A stretch of DNA of 64,000 nucleotides from Lutimonas saemankumensis (GCF_020171465.1 NZ_JAIUZR010000003.1:310001-374000); one strand, 5' to 3'; shown: positions 53,506 through 62,994, counted from the first letter of the stretch. Notes: generated by a model from the sequence alone, not told the origin. Program-made: numbers and translations.

Positions 53506-55929
53506 ATGAAAAACCGAATTTTAATGTTCCTGATTCTTACAACAAACGTCCAATTATTTTCACAGACCGTTGTTACAGAACTGAATTCATGGCGCTTTTA
53601 CAAAGGGGAAAACCCTGTTGCCTTTGAGAGAGAATTTGATGATCAGGAATGGGAAACTGTAGAAATTCCTCATGACTGGGCCATTTTCGGCCCTTTTGAC
53701 AAGGAGATAGACAGGCAGATTGTTAAGATAGAGCAGAATAACGAGGATAAGGCAACGGAAAAGACCGGTAGAACAGGTGCCTTGCCTTTCATTGGGGTGG
53801 GTTGGTACCGGACCGTATTAAACCTTCCTAAAGATTCTGATCAAAAAAAGGTGTTAATTTCCTTTGATGGAGCCATGAGTAATGCGGAGGTTTATATCAA
53901 TGGTAAAAAAGTGGGAGAAAGGCCCTACGGTTATTCTTATTTTTACTTTGATATTTCCGATTTAATTGAAAAGGATAAAAGGAACATCGTAGCGGTACGT
54001 TTGGAAAATAAAGCCTTTTCATCGCGATGGTATCCTGGTGCAGGTCTGTATAGGAAAGTCAAACTTATTGTAAAGAATAAAACAAGTTTCAAACATTGGG
54101 CTCATTATGTTACAACCCCCATCGTTGATGAGGAATTGGCAAAGGTGACTATCAAGTCCAGGGTACATGGAGATTCTGTACGAATTGAAACAAGTATACG
54201 GAATACAGAAGGGAATACCGTTTCAGAAGGTAGTTTTCATCAAAAATTTGTGGATGAAATTGAACAAAACCTGGCGGTTAGAAACCCGATACTATGGAGT
54301 CCGGAAAACCCTTATTTGTACACTGCTGTTATAAAACTTTATCAGAAAGAGGTACTCAAAGACTCAGCTGAGGTCCGATTTGGAATAAGGGAAATTAATT
54401 ATTCCTCTTCTAAAGGATTTGAGCTTAATGGGAAGGTCACTAAATTTAAGGGAGTATGTCTGCATCATGACCTTGGACCATTAGGAGCTGCCGTAAATAA
54501 GTCGGCTCTAAAACGTCAATTGACGATTCTTAAAGATTTGGGATGCAATGCGGTACGATCTTCTCATAACATGCCCTCTTTGGAACAGCTGGAGTTGTGC
54601 GATGAAATGGGCTTTCTTTTTCTGGCCGAAAGTTTTGACGAATGGAAAAAGCCTAAAGTTGAAAATGGTTATAATCTGTATTTTGATGATTGGGTCGAGA
54701 AGGATATTGTAAACCTGGTGCGGGCCACGCGTAATCATCCAAGTATAGTGATGTGGAGCGCGGGCAACGAAGTTCCGGATCAATGGGGAAATGAAGGGGT
54801 GAAACGTTTAAAAAGGATTCAGGATATTTTTCACAGAGAAGATCCCACAAGACCCGTTACAGTCGGAATGGATCAGGTAAAATCTGTTATGCAAAATGGA
54901 TTTGGAGCTATTCTGGATATTCCCGGATTGAATTATCGTGTTCATCTTTACGAAGAAGCCTATGACCAATTCCCCCAAGGCCTTCTGCTTGGCTCTGAAA
55001 CGGCTTCAACAGTAAGTTCCAGGGGAGTCTATAAGTTCCCGGTTGAAGTTGGAATTCAAAAACAGTACGATGACCTGCAATGTTCTTCTTATGATCTCGA
55101 ATATTGCAGCTGGTCAAATCTGCCTGAAGATGATTTTGTCATGCAGGACGATAAACCTTGGGTTATTGGTGAGTTTGTTTGGACAGGTTTTGATTATTTG
55201 GGAGAGCCGACACCCTATGATGAATTCTGGCCCTCAAGAAGTTCCTATTTTGGAATATGTGATTTGGCCGGTATACCTAAAGACAGGTATTATTTGTACA
55301 GAAGTCGCTGGAATAAAAAAGAAAATACACTTCATGTTCTACCGCATTGGAACTGGGAAGGCCGTGAGGGCGAGATTACCCCGGTATTTGTTTATACCAA
55401 TTTTAGCAGTGCTGAATTATTCATTAACGGAAAAAGTCAGGGGGTCAGGAAAAAAAGTAAGGAATCGGGTTTGGAAAGGTATCGCCTGATGTGGATGGAA
55501 ACAAAATATGAACCCGGTACCTTGAGGGTTGTTGCATATGATGATGACGGAAAAATTGCTGCCGAAAAGTCTATGGTAACAGCAGGTAAACCTTATACAA
55601 TTAAACTTGAACCGGATAGAAAAACGATAAAGGCTAATGGAGACGATTTATGCTATGTAACGGCCAGTATTGTGGATAGAGACGGGAATCTATGTCCAAC
55701 AGCCTCAAACCGGCTAAAGTTTAACGTTGAGGGAAAAGGTAAGTTCCGGGCCGTATGCAACGGTGATCCTACTTCCTTAGAGGTTTTTCATGAACCGACG
55801 ATGAAAGTTTTTAATGGTAAATTAGTGGTTCTGGTGAAATCACTTGAGACATCTGGAAAAATTAGCTTAACCGTTTCAGGTGAGGGACTCAAAAAATCGA
55901 AACTTAACATTTATACTTCGCTGCCCTGA
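53506..55929 (+). CDS. glycoside hydrolase family 2 (beta-galactosidase type)
   Basis: Exported retaining beta-glycosidase of 807 residues (signal NVQLFSQ). Domain order: jelly-roll sugar-binding module with GVGWYRTVLNLP and YINGKKVGERPYGYSYF, immunoglobulin-like module, then the TIM barrel with GVCLHHDLGPLG, VRSSHNMPS, the acid/base Glu422 in WSAGNEVPDQW and the nucleophile Glu556 in IGEFVWTGFDYLGEP, and finally DUF4982-like and Ig-like C-terminal domains (FINGKSQGVRKKS; DRDGNLCPTASN). This layout is typical of beta-galactosidases in Bacteroidota polysaccharide loci. The GH16 gene begins 59 nt later. Confidence 0.9.
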   Translation: MKNRILMFLILTTNVQLFSQTVVTELNSWRFYKGENPVAFEREFDDQEWETVEIPHDWAIFGPFDKEIDRQIVKIEQNNEDKATEKTGRTGALPFIGVGWYRTVLNLPKDSDQKKVLISFDGAMSNAEVYINGKKVGERPYGYSYFYFDISDLIEKDKRNIVAVRLENKAFSSRWYPGAGLYRKVKLIVKNKTSFKHWAHYVTTPIVDEELAKVTIKSRVHGDSVRIETSIRNTEGNTVSEGSFHQKFVDEIEQNLAVRNPILWSPENPYLYTAVIKLYQKEVLKDSAEVRFGIREINYSSSKGFELNGKVTKFKGVCLHHDLGPLGAAVNKSALKRQLTILKDLGCNAVRSSHNMPSLEQLELCDEMGFLFLAESFDEWKKPKVENGYNLYFDDWVEKDIVNLVRATRNHPSIVMWSAGNEVPDQWGNEGVKRLKRIQDIFHREDPTRPVTVGMDQVKSVMQNGFGAILDIPGLNYRVHLYEEAYDQFPQGLLLGSETASTVSSRGVYKFPVEVGIQKQYDDLQCSSYDLEYCSWSNLPEDDFVMQDDKPWVIGEFVWTGFDYLGEPTPYDEFWPSRSSYFGICDLAGIPKDRYYLYRSRWNKKENTLHVLPHWNWEGREGEITPVFVYTNFSSAELFINGKSQGVRKKSKESGLERYRLMWMETKYEPGTLRVVAYDDDGKIAAEKSMVTAGKPYTIKLEPDRKTIKANGDDLCYVTASIVDRDGNLCPTASNRLKFNVEGKGKFRAVCNGDPTSLEVFHEPTMKVFNGKLVVLVKSLETSGKISLTVSGEGLKKSKLNIYTSLP

Positions 55930-55950
55930 TAAAAATCACTACTTTGGTTG

Positions 55951-55966
55951 CAGGAATCTGTTCCTG
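55951..55966 (+). terminator. small perfect hairpin between GH2 and GH16 genes
   Basis: CAGGAA (55951-55956) pairs with TTCCTG (55961-55966) over a 4-nt loop, 22 nt after the GH2 stop. No T run follows. It could be a processing or stabilising structure within a shared transcript. Confidence 0.3.
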
Positions 55967-55988
55967 AACATAATTTAATAAATACAAT

Positions 55989-56879
55989 ATGAAATCAATT
56001 TTTAGTTATACTCTTTTGGGCCTGATGTCCCTCCTTTTGTTGAATTCCTGTGTCAATAAAGAAAAGAATAATTCTTCTGAACTGCAGGAAGATGAATTTC
56101 ATAGCCGGGATGGCGGGGAAAAGACAGAAAATGAATCTGATTCAGACTGGAAGTTGGTTTGGTCGGATGAATTTGATGGAATTCGTATTGATACGAATAA
56201 CTGGAATTACCAGGTTGTCGAAGCGGGGCGATTCAATGACGAATGGCAACGTTATACCGATAGTGACGAAAATGCTTTTATCGAAGACGGAAATCTGATC
56301 ATAAAGGCAATTCACGAGAGTGGGGTCCACGGCATGGATCAATATACGTCTGCAAGGTTACATACAGCAAATAAACAGGCCTGGAAATATGGAAAGATCG
56401 TGGCAAGAATAAAACTTCCGAAAGGAAAGGGCATGTGGCCTGCTTTTTGGATGTTGGGTGCAAATATCAATGAAAATGGAGGCGATACTCCATGGCCACA
56501 ATCGGGAGAAATAGATATCTTAGAGTTTTATGGTTCAAAAGATAATACCGTTGTCGAGGCCAATATTCATTATGCTGATCAAACCGATTCCCATAAAATG
56601 ATGGGTGCCGTTCCATATACATTAAAAAAGGGGGAATTTCCTGATGATTTTCATGTGTTTGAATTGGAATGGGACGATAGTAAAATCTCATGGTCCGTTG
56701 ATGGGGAGCAGTATGCGAATGTGGATATTACTTCAGAAGAACTTACAGAGTTTCATAAAGAATTTTTTATTCTTCTCAATGTTGCCGTTGGAGGAAGGCA
56801 TGCCGGCAGACCCGATGAATCAACTCGATTTCCACAGCATATGTATGTTGATTGGGTAAGAGTTTATCAGAAAAATTAA
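55989..56879 (+). CDS. glycoside hydrolase family 16 lipoprotein (laminarinase-like)
   Basis: Endo-acting beta-glucanase of family GH16 anchored by a lipobox (LLLLNSCVNK). The catalytic ExDxxE motif is Glu174, Asp176, Glu179 (GEIDILE); the preceding GKGMWPAFWMLG strand and following FHVFELEWDDSKISWSVDG are classic for laminarinases and related beta-1,3-glucanases. A low-complexity acidic linker separates the anchor from the catalytic domain. It likely cuts beta-1,3-glucan (laminarin) at the cell surface. Its stop overlaps the next start by 1 nt (TAATG). Confidence 0.9.
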   Translation: MKSIFSYTLLGLMSLLLLNSCVNKEKNNSSELQEDEFHSRDGGEKTENESDSDWKLVWSDEFDGIRIDTNNWNYQVVEAGRFNDEWQRYTDSDENAFIEDGNLIIKAIHESGVHGMDQYTSARLHTANKQAWKYGKIVARIKLPKGKGMWPAFWMLGANINENGGDTPWPQSGEIDILEFYGSKDNTVVEANIHYADQTDSHKMMGAVPYTLKKGEFPDDFHVFELEWDDSKISWSVDGEQYANVDITSEELTEFHKEFFILLNVAVGGRHAGRPDESTRFPQHMYVDWVRVYQKN

Positions 56880-57577
56880 TGTTAAAGACTAAGAATATAA
56901 TTTGGATTCTTGCGGGAATACTTTTATGGTCAGGCTGCTCTAAGAAGTTAAACCACGAAGAGGCTTCTTCTAAGGTTAAAACTGAAATTGATTATATTAC
57001 TTTACTTGACTCGGTCTGGAGAACTGAACAAGGCCCGATTTCTAAAAGAGATTCTCTGATGCGTATCTATGGGGCAGAATCAGAAAAAGTCCTTGAACAA
57101 CAAGAGATTTACGAAGCGAATCATCGTGTCAACGAAAAGATTATTTGTGATTTGCTGGATGAAAATGGCTGGCCCAACCCTGAGCTGACAGGGGCCAGAG
57201 GCAACTGGACCATTTGCAATGTGATTCAGCATGCAGATAATGAAGTACGGCTTAAATACCTGCCGATGATGAGAAAAGCTGTAAATGAGCAAAAGCTCGA
57301 ACCCCGATTTTTAGCACGAGCAGAGGACCGAATTGCAACCGAAAGAGGAGATCTCCAGTTGTATGGAGGACAGATGAAGTATTATCCGGAAACAAAAAGT
57401 TTTAATCTCTGGCCGGTTTATGATCCTGAAAATATTGATAAAAGAAGGGCTGCGATAGGGCTGGAGCCCATCGACGTGTTTCTAAAGAACAGGTTTGATT
57501 TTGAATGGGATCTGGAAGAACAAATACAAAGATCAAAAGAGTTTGAAAGAGTAAGACAAAGCAAAATAAAAAATTGA
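56879..57577 (+). CDS. DUF6624 domain lipoprotein
   Basis: A 232-residue lipoprotein (ILLWSGCSKK). The mature chain has the DUF6624 pattern: ISKRDSLMRIYGAES, IICDLLDENGWPNPELTGARGNW, VIQHADNEVRLKYLPMMRKAV, FLARAEDRIATERGDLQLYGGQ and the ending PVYDPENIDKRRAAIGLEPIDVFL. Function unknown; the preserved His-Ala-Asp and YGGQ-like blocks hint at an active or binding site. Start chosen at 56879, where TAATG couples it to the GH16 stop. It in turn overlaps the MFS gene by 4 nt, so the three form a tight operon. Confidence 0.75.
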   Translation: MLKTKNIIWILAGILLWSGCSKKLNHEEASSKVKTEIDYITLLDSVWRTEQGPISKRDSLMRIYGAESEKVLEQQEIYEANHRVNEKIICDLLDENGWPNPELTGARGNWTICNVIQHADNEVRLKYLPMMRKAVNEQKLEPRFLARAEDRIATERGDLQLYGGQMKYYPETKSFNLWPVYDPENIDKRRAAIGLEPIDVFLKNRFDFEWDLEEQIQRSKEFERVRQSKIKN

Positions 57578-58767
57578 GACGATCGCTGCATATACTTCCA
57601 ATTATCATAGTAAGTCAATTTTGCTGTACTTCACTTTGGTTCGCAGGAAATGCCGTTTTAAACGATCTAGTAATTCACCTTGGACTTGATCCTGCATCCC
57701 TGGGACATTTGACATCTGCTGTTCAATTAGGATTTATTATTGGAACCCTTGTTTTTGCTGTTCTAACAATAGCAGATCGGTTTTCACCTTCAAAGGTGTT
57801 TTTTATAAGTGCCGTCTTGGGTGGTATTTTTAATGTTGGTTTAATTTGGGGTATAAATTCCCTTTCCGGTATTTTAGTCCTGCGTTTTCTTACAGGCTTC
57901 TTTTTGGCAGGAATATATCCAATTGGGATGAAAATAGCAGCTGATTATTACGAAAAAGGCCTTGGTAAGTCTCTTGGATTCCTTGTTGGAGCGCTTGTCC
58001 TTGGAACTGCTCTTCCTCATCTCTTAAAAGATTTAAGTGCGGGCTATAGCTGGAAATCAGTAATGATAGCAACTACAAGTATTTCTTTTTTCGGAGGATT
58101 GCTCATGGTTTTATTTGTCCCTGATGGACCTTTCAGAAAAAGAAGTCAACAACTTGATTTTTCCGCATTTTTTGAAGTTTTTAAGAATGGTCAGTTTCGA
58201 TCTGCTGCATTTGGATATTTTGGGCATATGTGGGAGTTGTACGCTTTTTATGTATTTGTACCTCTGATGTTAAAAGGGTTCAGTACGGTACATCCTGACG
58301 CTTTGTTTAATGTACCGTTAATTTCTTTTTTTGTCATTTCTTCAGGAGGTATTTCTTGCGTTATTGGCGGTTATCTTTCTCAAATTTATGGGGCTAAAAA
58401 AGTTGGATTTCTGGCTTTACTCTTGTCCTGTGCATGTTGTTTGATTTCACCAGCCATCTTTGCCTTTGGATCGGAGCATATATTTATTGGATTTCTTATT
58501 TTCTGGGGTATGGTGGTCATCATGGATTCTCCGATGTTTTCCACTTTGGTAGCTCAAAATGCTTCTGCCGAAAAAAAAGGAACCGCTTTGACCATTGTAA
58601 ACTGCATCGGTTTTGCCATCACCATATTGAGCATTCAATTGATGAACGCACTGAGTCAGATGACAGATTCCAATTATATTTACGTAATTTTAGCAATCGG
58701 ACCATTTTTAGGGCTTATTTCGTTAAGGACAAATTACAAATCGACGGATGAAGGCAAAGTTGCCTGA
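57574..58767 (+). CDS. major facilitator superfamily transporter (TTG start)
   Basis: A 397-residue permease with about 12 transmembrane helices, e.g. LHILPIIIVSQFCCTSLWFAG, FIIGTLVFAVLTIA, GFFLAGIYPIGMKIAADYY. The motif after helix 2 is LTIADRFSPSKV and the one after helix 8 is YLSQIYGAKKVG, degenerate MFS motif A copies. The substrate is unknown. The start is a TTG overlapping the DUF6624 stop (TTGA), the only start that preserves the first helix. Position behind GH16 and DUF6624 suggests uptake of a breakdown product, but this is inference. Confidence 0.8.
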   Translation: MRRSLHILPIIIVSQFCCTSLWFAGNAVLNDLVIHLGLDPASLGHLTSAVQLGFIIGTLVFAVLTIADRFSPSKVFFISAVLGGIFNVGLIWGINSLSGILVLRFLTGFFLAGIYPIGMKIAADYYEKGLGKSLGFLVGALVLGTALPHLLKDLSAGYSWKSVMIATTSISFFGGLLMVLFVPDGPFRKRSQQLDFSAFFEVFKNGQFRSAAFGYFGHMWELYAFYVFVPLMLKGFSTVHPDALFNVPLISFFVISSGGISCVIGGYLSQIYGAKKVGFLALLLSCACCLISPAIFAFGSEHIFIGFLIFWGMVVIMDSPMFSTLVAQNASAEKKGTALTIVNCIGFAITILSIQLMNALSQMTDSNYIYVILAIGPFLGLISLRTNYKSTDEGKVA

Positions 58768-58881
58768 AATGCCTTTTTTAACCTTCATCTCAGAAATCGT
58801 GATGACAGAATTTTTATAAAATTCAATGGACAAAACTAAAACCCCCGGCATTTTCTGCTTTTACTAATACTGACTTAATTA

Positions 58882-58912
58882 TTGAGATTTATGTCCTGTT
58901 TTGGTATCTTTA
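58882..58912 (+). promoter_or_regulatory. candidate promoter of the aldo/keto reductase gene
   Basis: TTG (58882-58884), a 20-nt spacer and TATCTTTA (58905-58912) match the Bacteroidota promoter except for the last base of the -7 element. It lies about 80 nt before the TTG start at 58993, in a 225-nt gap without any gene. Confidence 0.4.
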
Positions 58913-58921
58913 CTAAAGTAC

Positions 58922-58945
58922 TTCAGGTACTTTCTATCACCTGAA
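58922..58945 (+). repeat. 7-bp perfect hairpin in the aldo/keto reductase leader
   Basis: TTCAGGT (58922-58928) pairs with ACCTGAA (58939-58945) over a 10-nt loop. It starts right at or after the predicted transcription start of the next gene, so it could be an operator or a 5'-UTR structure. Confidence 0.35.
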
Positions 58946-58992
58946 TACAGATGGAAAAACTGATATTATAATTAATCAAAAAATTTACAGTC

Positions 58993-59934
58993 TTGAAATA
59001 CAATACATATATAAAAGGCGATACCACAATTTCTGAAATAGGTCTGGGGGCATGGCAATTGGGGACCAGTTCGGACTGGAAAAGTATGACTGAAAAGGAG
59101 GCCATCAGCATGGTGCATCAGGCGCTGGATTATGGAATCAATTTTTTTGATACGGCCCCAAATTACGGATTTGGAACAAGTGAGATCAGATTGGGAAAGG
59201 CTTTTAAAGGAGGGGATAGGGATAAGATCGTGATCAATACAAAATTTGGCCATACAGTAGATGGAACGACAAATTTCAGATCAGATTCAATTCAGGAGTC
59301 TTTAGAAGGCAGCTTAAAAAGATTAAATACAGATTATGTTGATTCCCTGATTATTCATAATCCGCCTTTTGAAGTCCTTGACGGGAATAAGAATGATCAT
59401 TATGAGATACTTGAGAAGTTGAAGGGTGAGGGAAAAATTAGAGCATATGGCGCATCCCTGGACAACAGTAAAGAAATGGATCTTTTTATGAGAACCACCA
59501 ACTGTGGAGTGATAGAAGCTTTCTTTAATATCCTGCATCAGGATACGGCAAATGCATTTGAAATGGCAGAAAAAAAGGAAGTTGCGATTATTGCCAAGAT
59601 ACCTCTGGATTCGGGATGGCTTTCAGGGAAATACAATGAAAAAAGTCGTTTTGAAGATATTCGAATGAGATGGTCAAGAGAGGAGGTTCGTACCAGGTCC
59701 AAACTGATTCAAGGAGTCAAACAGATAATTGGAAATGATCGTGATATGGCTAAGGTGGCTATTGCTTTTTGTTTGTCTCATTCAGCGATTTCAACGGTGA
59801 TACCGGGTAATTCAACCCTGGAACAGTTAAAAAGTAATGTAGAGAGTACGAAAGAACCACTTTCCAGGGAGCTCGTACTTAAGTTGCAGAATTACTACAG
59901 GAAGGAAATTGAGCATTTGAATCTTCCTTGGTAA
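58993..59934 (+). CDS. aldo/keto reductase (cytoplasmic, TTG start)
   Basis: NADPH-dependent reductase of 313 residues from the L-glyceraldehyde-3-phosphate reductase/YghZ-like group. FFDTAPNYGFGTSEIRLG holds the Asp and Tyr, VINTKFGH the Lys and SLIIHNPP the His; the end TVIPGNSTLEQLKSN binds the cofactor. Unlike the enzyme at 35.6 kb it has no export signal. The start is a TTG, since no ATG lies before the conserved ISEIGLGAWQLG block. Confidence 0.88.
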   Translation: MKYNTYIKGDTTISEIGLGAWQLGTSSDWKSMTEKEAISMVHQALDYGINFFDTAPNYGFGTSEIRLGKAFKGGDRDKIVINTKFGHTVDGTTNFRSDSIQESLEGSLKRLNTDYVDSLIIHNPPFEVLDGNKNDHYEILEKLKGEGKIRAYGASLDNSKEMDLFMRTTNCGVIEAFFNILHQDTANAFEMAEKKEVAIIAKIPLDSGWLSGKYNEKSRFEDIRMRWSREEVRTRSKLIQGVKQIIGNDRDMAKVAIAFCLSHSAISTVIPGNSTLEQLKSNVESTKEPLSRELVLKLQNYYRKEIEHLNLPW

Positions 59935-59994
59935 AAAGGCTTTTGCATTTTATTTTTTTGTATTTTCAATCACTCAACCCCCAAAGATCTAAAT

Positions 59995-60642
59995 ATGTTT
60001 ATAGGCCATTATGGAGTTGGTCTTTTGGCCAAACGGAAAGAAAATTTGCCATCCCTGGCCCTGATGTTCATAGCCGTTCAGCTGCTGGATCTAATCTGGC
60101 CAATACTTGTGTTATTTGGAGTTGAAACCTTATCTGTTGATCCTGGAAATACCAAGCTAACCCATCTTGATTTTCAATATTATCCCTATTCCCATAGTCT
60201 TTTAATGGCCATGGTCTGGAGTGTTTTGTTCAGTTTTGGGTATTATTTTTTTACGAAGAAAAAAAAGGGGGCATTCATACTGGGGGCACTGGTCATGAGT
60301 CATTGGATTTTGGATTTTATCTCTCATCGACCTGATCTTCCACTGAGTCCCTTTTCAGATGTCAAAGTTGGGTTGGGACTTTGGAACCATCCTGTCATTG
60401 AGGTCATTCTTGAGTTAGGCTTATTTTTTACTGGGGCAATACTATATTTTAAATCCTCAGTTTATAAAAGAAAGAAGTCTTACGTGTTCCTGATCCTGTT
60501 CTTATTTGTCATCCATTTAATGAATATATTTGGCCCACCACCACCAAGTGAAATGGCTGTTGCCTGGTCAGCTAACCTTATGTGGCTTATTGTAATCTGG
60601 GCCTGGTGGATCGAAAAAAAAACAGGTAAAAAACTGAATTAA
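59995..60642 (+). CDS. polytopic membrane protein (YdjM/metal-dependent hydrolase-like)
   Basis: A 215-residue protein with five or six hydrophobic segments. Conserved polar residues near membrane ends (MFIGHYGVGLLAKR, YYPYSHSLLMAMVW, MSHWILDFISHRPD) form a His/Asp pattern like that of the DUF457/YdjM membrane-bound metal-dependent hydrolases. The role is unknown; relatives have been linked to phospholipid or cell-envelope upkeep. It stands 60 nt after the reductase gene and 36 nt before the VOC gene. Confidence 0.65.
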   Translation: MFIGHYGVGLLAKRKENLPSLALMFIAVQLLDLIWPILVLFGVETLSVDPGNTKLTHLDFQYYPYSHSLLMAMVWSVLFSFGYYFFTKKKKGAFILGALVMSHWILDFISHRPDLPLSPFSDVKVGLGLWNHPVIEVILELGLFFTGAILYFKSSVYKRKKSYVFLILFLFVIHLMNIFGPPPPSEMAVAWSANLMWLIVIWAWWIEKKTGKKLN

Positions 60643-60678
60643 TATGAACTAAACTAACCTAATTAAAACTAAACCTAA

Positions 60679-61188
60679 ATGAATGAAAATAAATACCCCA
60701 GATCATTTTCACATATTGGTATCACGGTTCCTGATATTGATAAAGCTGTAAAATTCTATGAGGAAGTCATGGGCTGGTATGTCATCATGCCTCCCTCAAA
60801 AGTAAAGAAGGAGAATGATACAGCTATCGGACAAATGTGTATTGATGTATTTGGAGAGGACTGGGAGGAATTTGATATTTCGCATATGGCGACTTCTGAT
60901 GGAATTGGAATCGAGTTATTCTCCTTCCCGCACGGAAAAAAGGAAGCTCCAGAATTTAATCCATTTAACACAGGGTTGTTTCATTTTTGTGTCCAGGATC
61001 CCGATATAGAGGGCCTGACCAAAAAGATCGTTCAGCACGGGGGAAAACAAAGAATGCCCATTCGTGAGTATTACCCTAATGAAAAGCCCTACAAAATGGT
61101 ATATGTGGAGGATCCCTTTGGAATTGTTTTCGAAATTTACACCCATAGTTATGAGCTGACGTACTCATCCGGAGCTTACCAGGAATAA
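60679..61188 (+). CDS. VOC family protein (lactoylglutathione lyase-like)
   Basis: A 169-residue glyoxalase-superfamily protein: FSHIGITVPDIDKAVKFYEEVMGWYVI opening with metal His, then IGIELFSFPHG (metal Glu), TGLFHFCVQDPDIEGL (second His) and YVEDPFGIVFEIYTHSYEL (second Glu). All four ligands are present, so it is likely metal-dependent and catalytic. Possible roles are glyoxalase, epimerase or dioxygenase. PafA-like gene begins 10 nt later. Confidence 0.85.
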   Translation: MNENKYPRSFSHIGITVPDIDKAVKFYEEVMGWYVIMPPSKVKKENDTAIGQMCIDVFGEDWEEFDISHMATSDGIGIELFSFPHGKKEAPEFNPFNTGLFHFCVQDPDIEGLTKKIVQHGGKQRMPIREYYPNEKPYKMVYVEDPFGIVFEIYTHSYELTYSSGAYQE

Positions 61189-61198
61189 ATATTATAAT

Positions 61199-62902
61199 AT
61201 GCCTTACCTATTCAAAAATTTAATCAATTTCTGGATCGTGATCATTTTGGTTACATATCAGATTGGGTATGGCCAACGTGCAACAAAACCTAAACTGATT
61301 TTGCAAATCACTGTGGATCAGCTCAGGGCAGATTTACCTCGGAAAGTGATGGACCGGCTTCCGGAAGGAGGTTTTAATTATCTGTATAGTCAAGGTATTG
61401 TTTATGAAAATGCGCATCACGGCCATGCTAATACAGAAACTGTGGTTGGCCACGCCACGCTTGCCACAGGAGCAGATCCTGCTAAGCATGGTATGGTCGG
61501 TAATATCTGGTTTGATAAAAAATTGAACCGTGTTGTTTATAACGTTGAAGACAATCAGTATCCTTTACTTGATGCAAATGCAGGTGTGAATAAGAATACT
61601 GAAATTGACCCAACCCAGGCCGCTGCCGGCACTGATGGAAGATCCCCTTTGGCCATAACTGCTTCGACATTTTCAGACGAACTCGCTTTGAGTTCAAATG
61701 GAAAATCCAAAATTTTTGGAGTTTCCGTAAAAGATCGGGGTGCAATAACAATGGCGGGGCATGCAGGCAAAGCCTTTTGGTTCAGCAAAGCCACCGGACG
61801 TTTTGTGACAAGTTCTTATTATTATGATCAATACCCGCAGTGGGTCAATGATTGGAATGACAAAGAAGAGTATAAAAAGTATGACAATCAGAGCTGGGAA
61901 TTATCCAACAATGTATCTTCCTATATTCACGGAAAAGAGGATGACAGGCCTTATGAAACAGAATTTCCAGGATATGGGATCGTTTTTCCTCATCCATACG
62001 GAAGTGCCGATGGCAAGTATTTTACCACTTTTCTTACGCTAAGCCCGGCTGGTGATGAGTTGACTCTGGATTTTGCAAAAGAACTTATAGTAGCGGAGAA
62101 ACTGGGAGAAGATTTAATTACGGATTATTTATCGGTGAGCTTTTCTTCAACAGATTATGTGGGCCATGTTTTCGGACCTTCAAGCCTCGAGGCTGAGGAC
62201 AACTTAATAAGATTGGACCGAACGTTGGCAGATCTCATAAAATTTGTAGATGACAGGATCGGTTTAAACAATGTACTAATTATTCTTTCGGCTGACCACG
62301 GAGGCCCTGATGCTCCGGAGCGATCAAAGGAATACGGCATTGATGCCGGTTACTTTGATATGGATAGCGTGGATACCCTGTCGATAAACAATATGTTGCG
62401 CAAAAAGTTTGATACCCGTGATAAATTGATTTCTGGTTACTTTCATCCTTATGTCTATCTGTACAACGACGCCATGGAGAAAAACAGTTTAGATGTTGAC
62501 GAGGTTTCTCGTACCCTGGCTCATGAGCTACAGAAAATGGATGGAATTGCATTTGCCGTAACCACGGCGGATATTATTGAGGGAAAGGTAGCCAACAATG
62601 ATCTAAATAGTTCGGTATTAAGAAATTATAATCCGAAGCGCTCAGGTGAGATTTATATTGTTATGGAACCGAATTGGTTTGTGAATGATTTTGATGGATT
62701 GGAGGTGGCCTGTACTCATGGTTCTCCTTGGACCTATGATACATCCGTTCCGATCATTTTTGCCGGTAACGGGATCCGGCCTAAAAATGTCTACAGGAAG
62801 GTTGAAACCATAGATGTTTCTCTGACATTGTCCAACTACATTCACATAAAAATTCCGAACGCGGCTTCGGGAAAAACTTTGGTTGAAGTCCTGGAAAAAT
62901 AA
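61199..62902 (+). CDS. alkaline phosphatase family protein (PafA-like)
   Basis: Secreted phosphomonoesterase/type I phosphodiesterase of 567 residues with a signal peptide (ILVTYQIGYGQ). The start KLILQITVDQLRADL carries the metal Asp; the nucleophile is probably the Thr of ANTETVVGHATLATG, as in PafA, a Thr-using flavobacterial alkaline phosphatase; SSTDYVGHVFGP and ILSADHGGPDAPE supply the remaining zinc ligands, and ACTHGSPWTYDTSVPIIFAG ends the site. It releases phosphate from organic esters in the periplasm. It follows the VOC gene by 10 nt. Confidence 0.88.
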   Translation: MPYLFKNLINFWIVIILVTYQIGYGQRATKPKLILQITVDQLRADLPRKVMDRLPEGGFNYLYSQGIVYENAHHGHANTETVVGHATLATGADPAKHGMVGNIWFDKKLNRVVYNVEDNQYPLLDANAGVNKNTEIDPTQAAAGTDGRSPLAITASTFSDELALSSNGKSKIFGVSVKDRGAITMAGHAGKAFWFSKATGRFVTSSYYYDQYPQWVNDWNDKEEYKKYDNQSWELSNNVSSYIHGKEDDRPYETEFPGYGIVFPHPYGSADGKYFTTFLTLSPAGDELTLDFAKELIVAEKLGEDLITDYLSVSFSSTDYVGHVFGPSSLEAEDNLIRLDRTLADLIKFVDDRIGLNNVLIILSADHGGPDAPERSKEYGIDAGYFDMDSVDTLSINNMLRKKFDTRDKLISGYFHPYVYLYNDAMEKNSLDVDEVSRTLAHELQKMDGIAFAVTTADIIEGKVANNDLNSSVLRNYNPKRSGEIYIVMEPNWFVNDFDGLEVACTHGSPWTYDTSVPIIFAGNGIRPKNVYRKVETIDVSLTLSNYIHIKIPNAASGKTLVEVLEK

Positions 62903-62994
62903 TAGACCCGGAAGTGTCTGGCTGATAGAGAGCCCGGCTTAATCTTAATTGGGTTGGTTATTCAAAGGCGGCTAATAGAGTAAAATATAATACT

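Noticed and set aside
59928-60125. Open frame before the polytopic membrane protein
   Set aside because: It overlaps the membrane protein in another frame and has no leader or domain.
62903-62994. GC-richer stretch after the PafA-like gene as a terminator
   Set aside because: The short complementary pieces do not form a stem of useful length and no T run follows.
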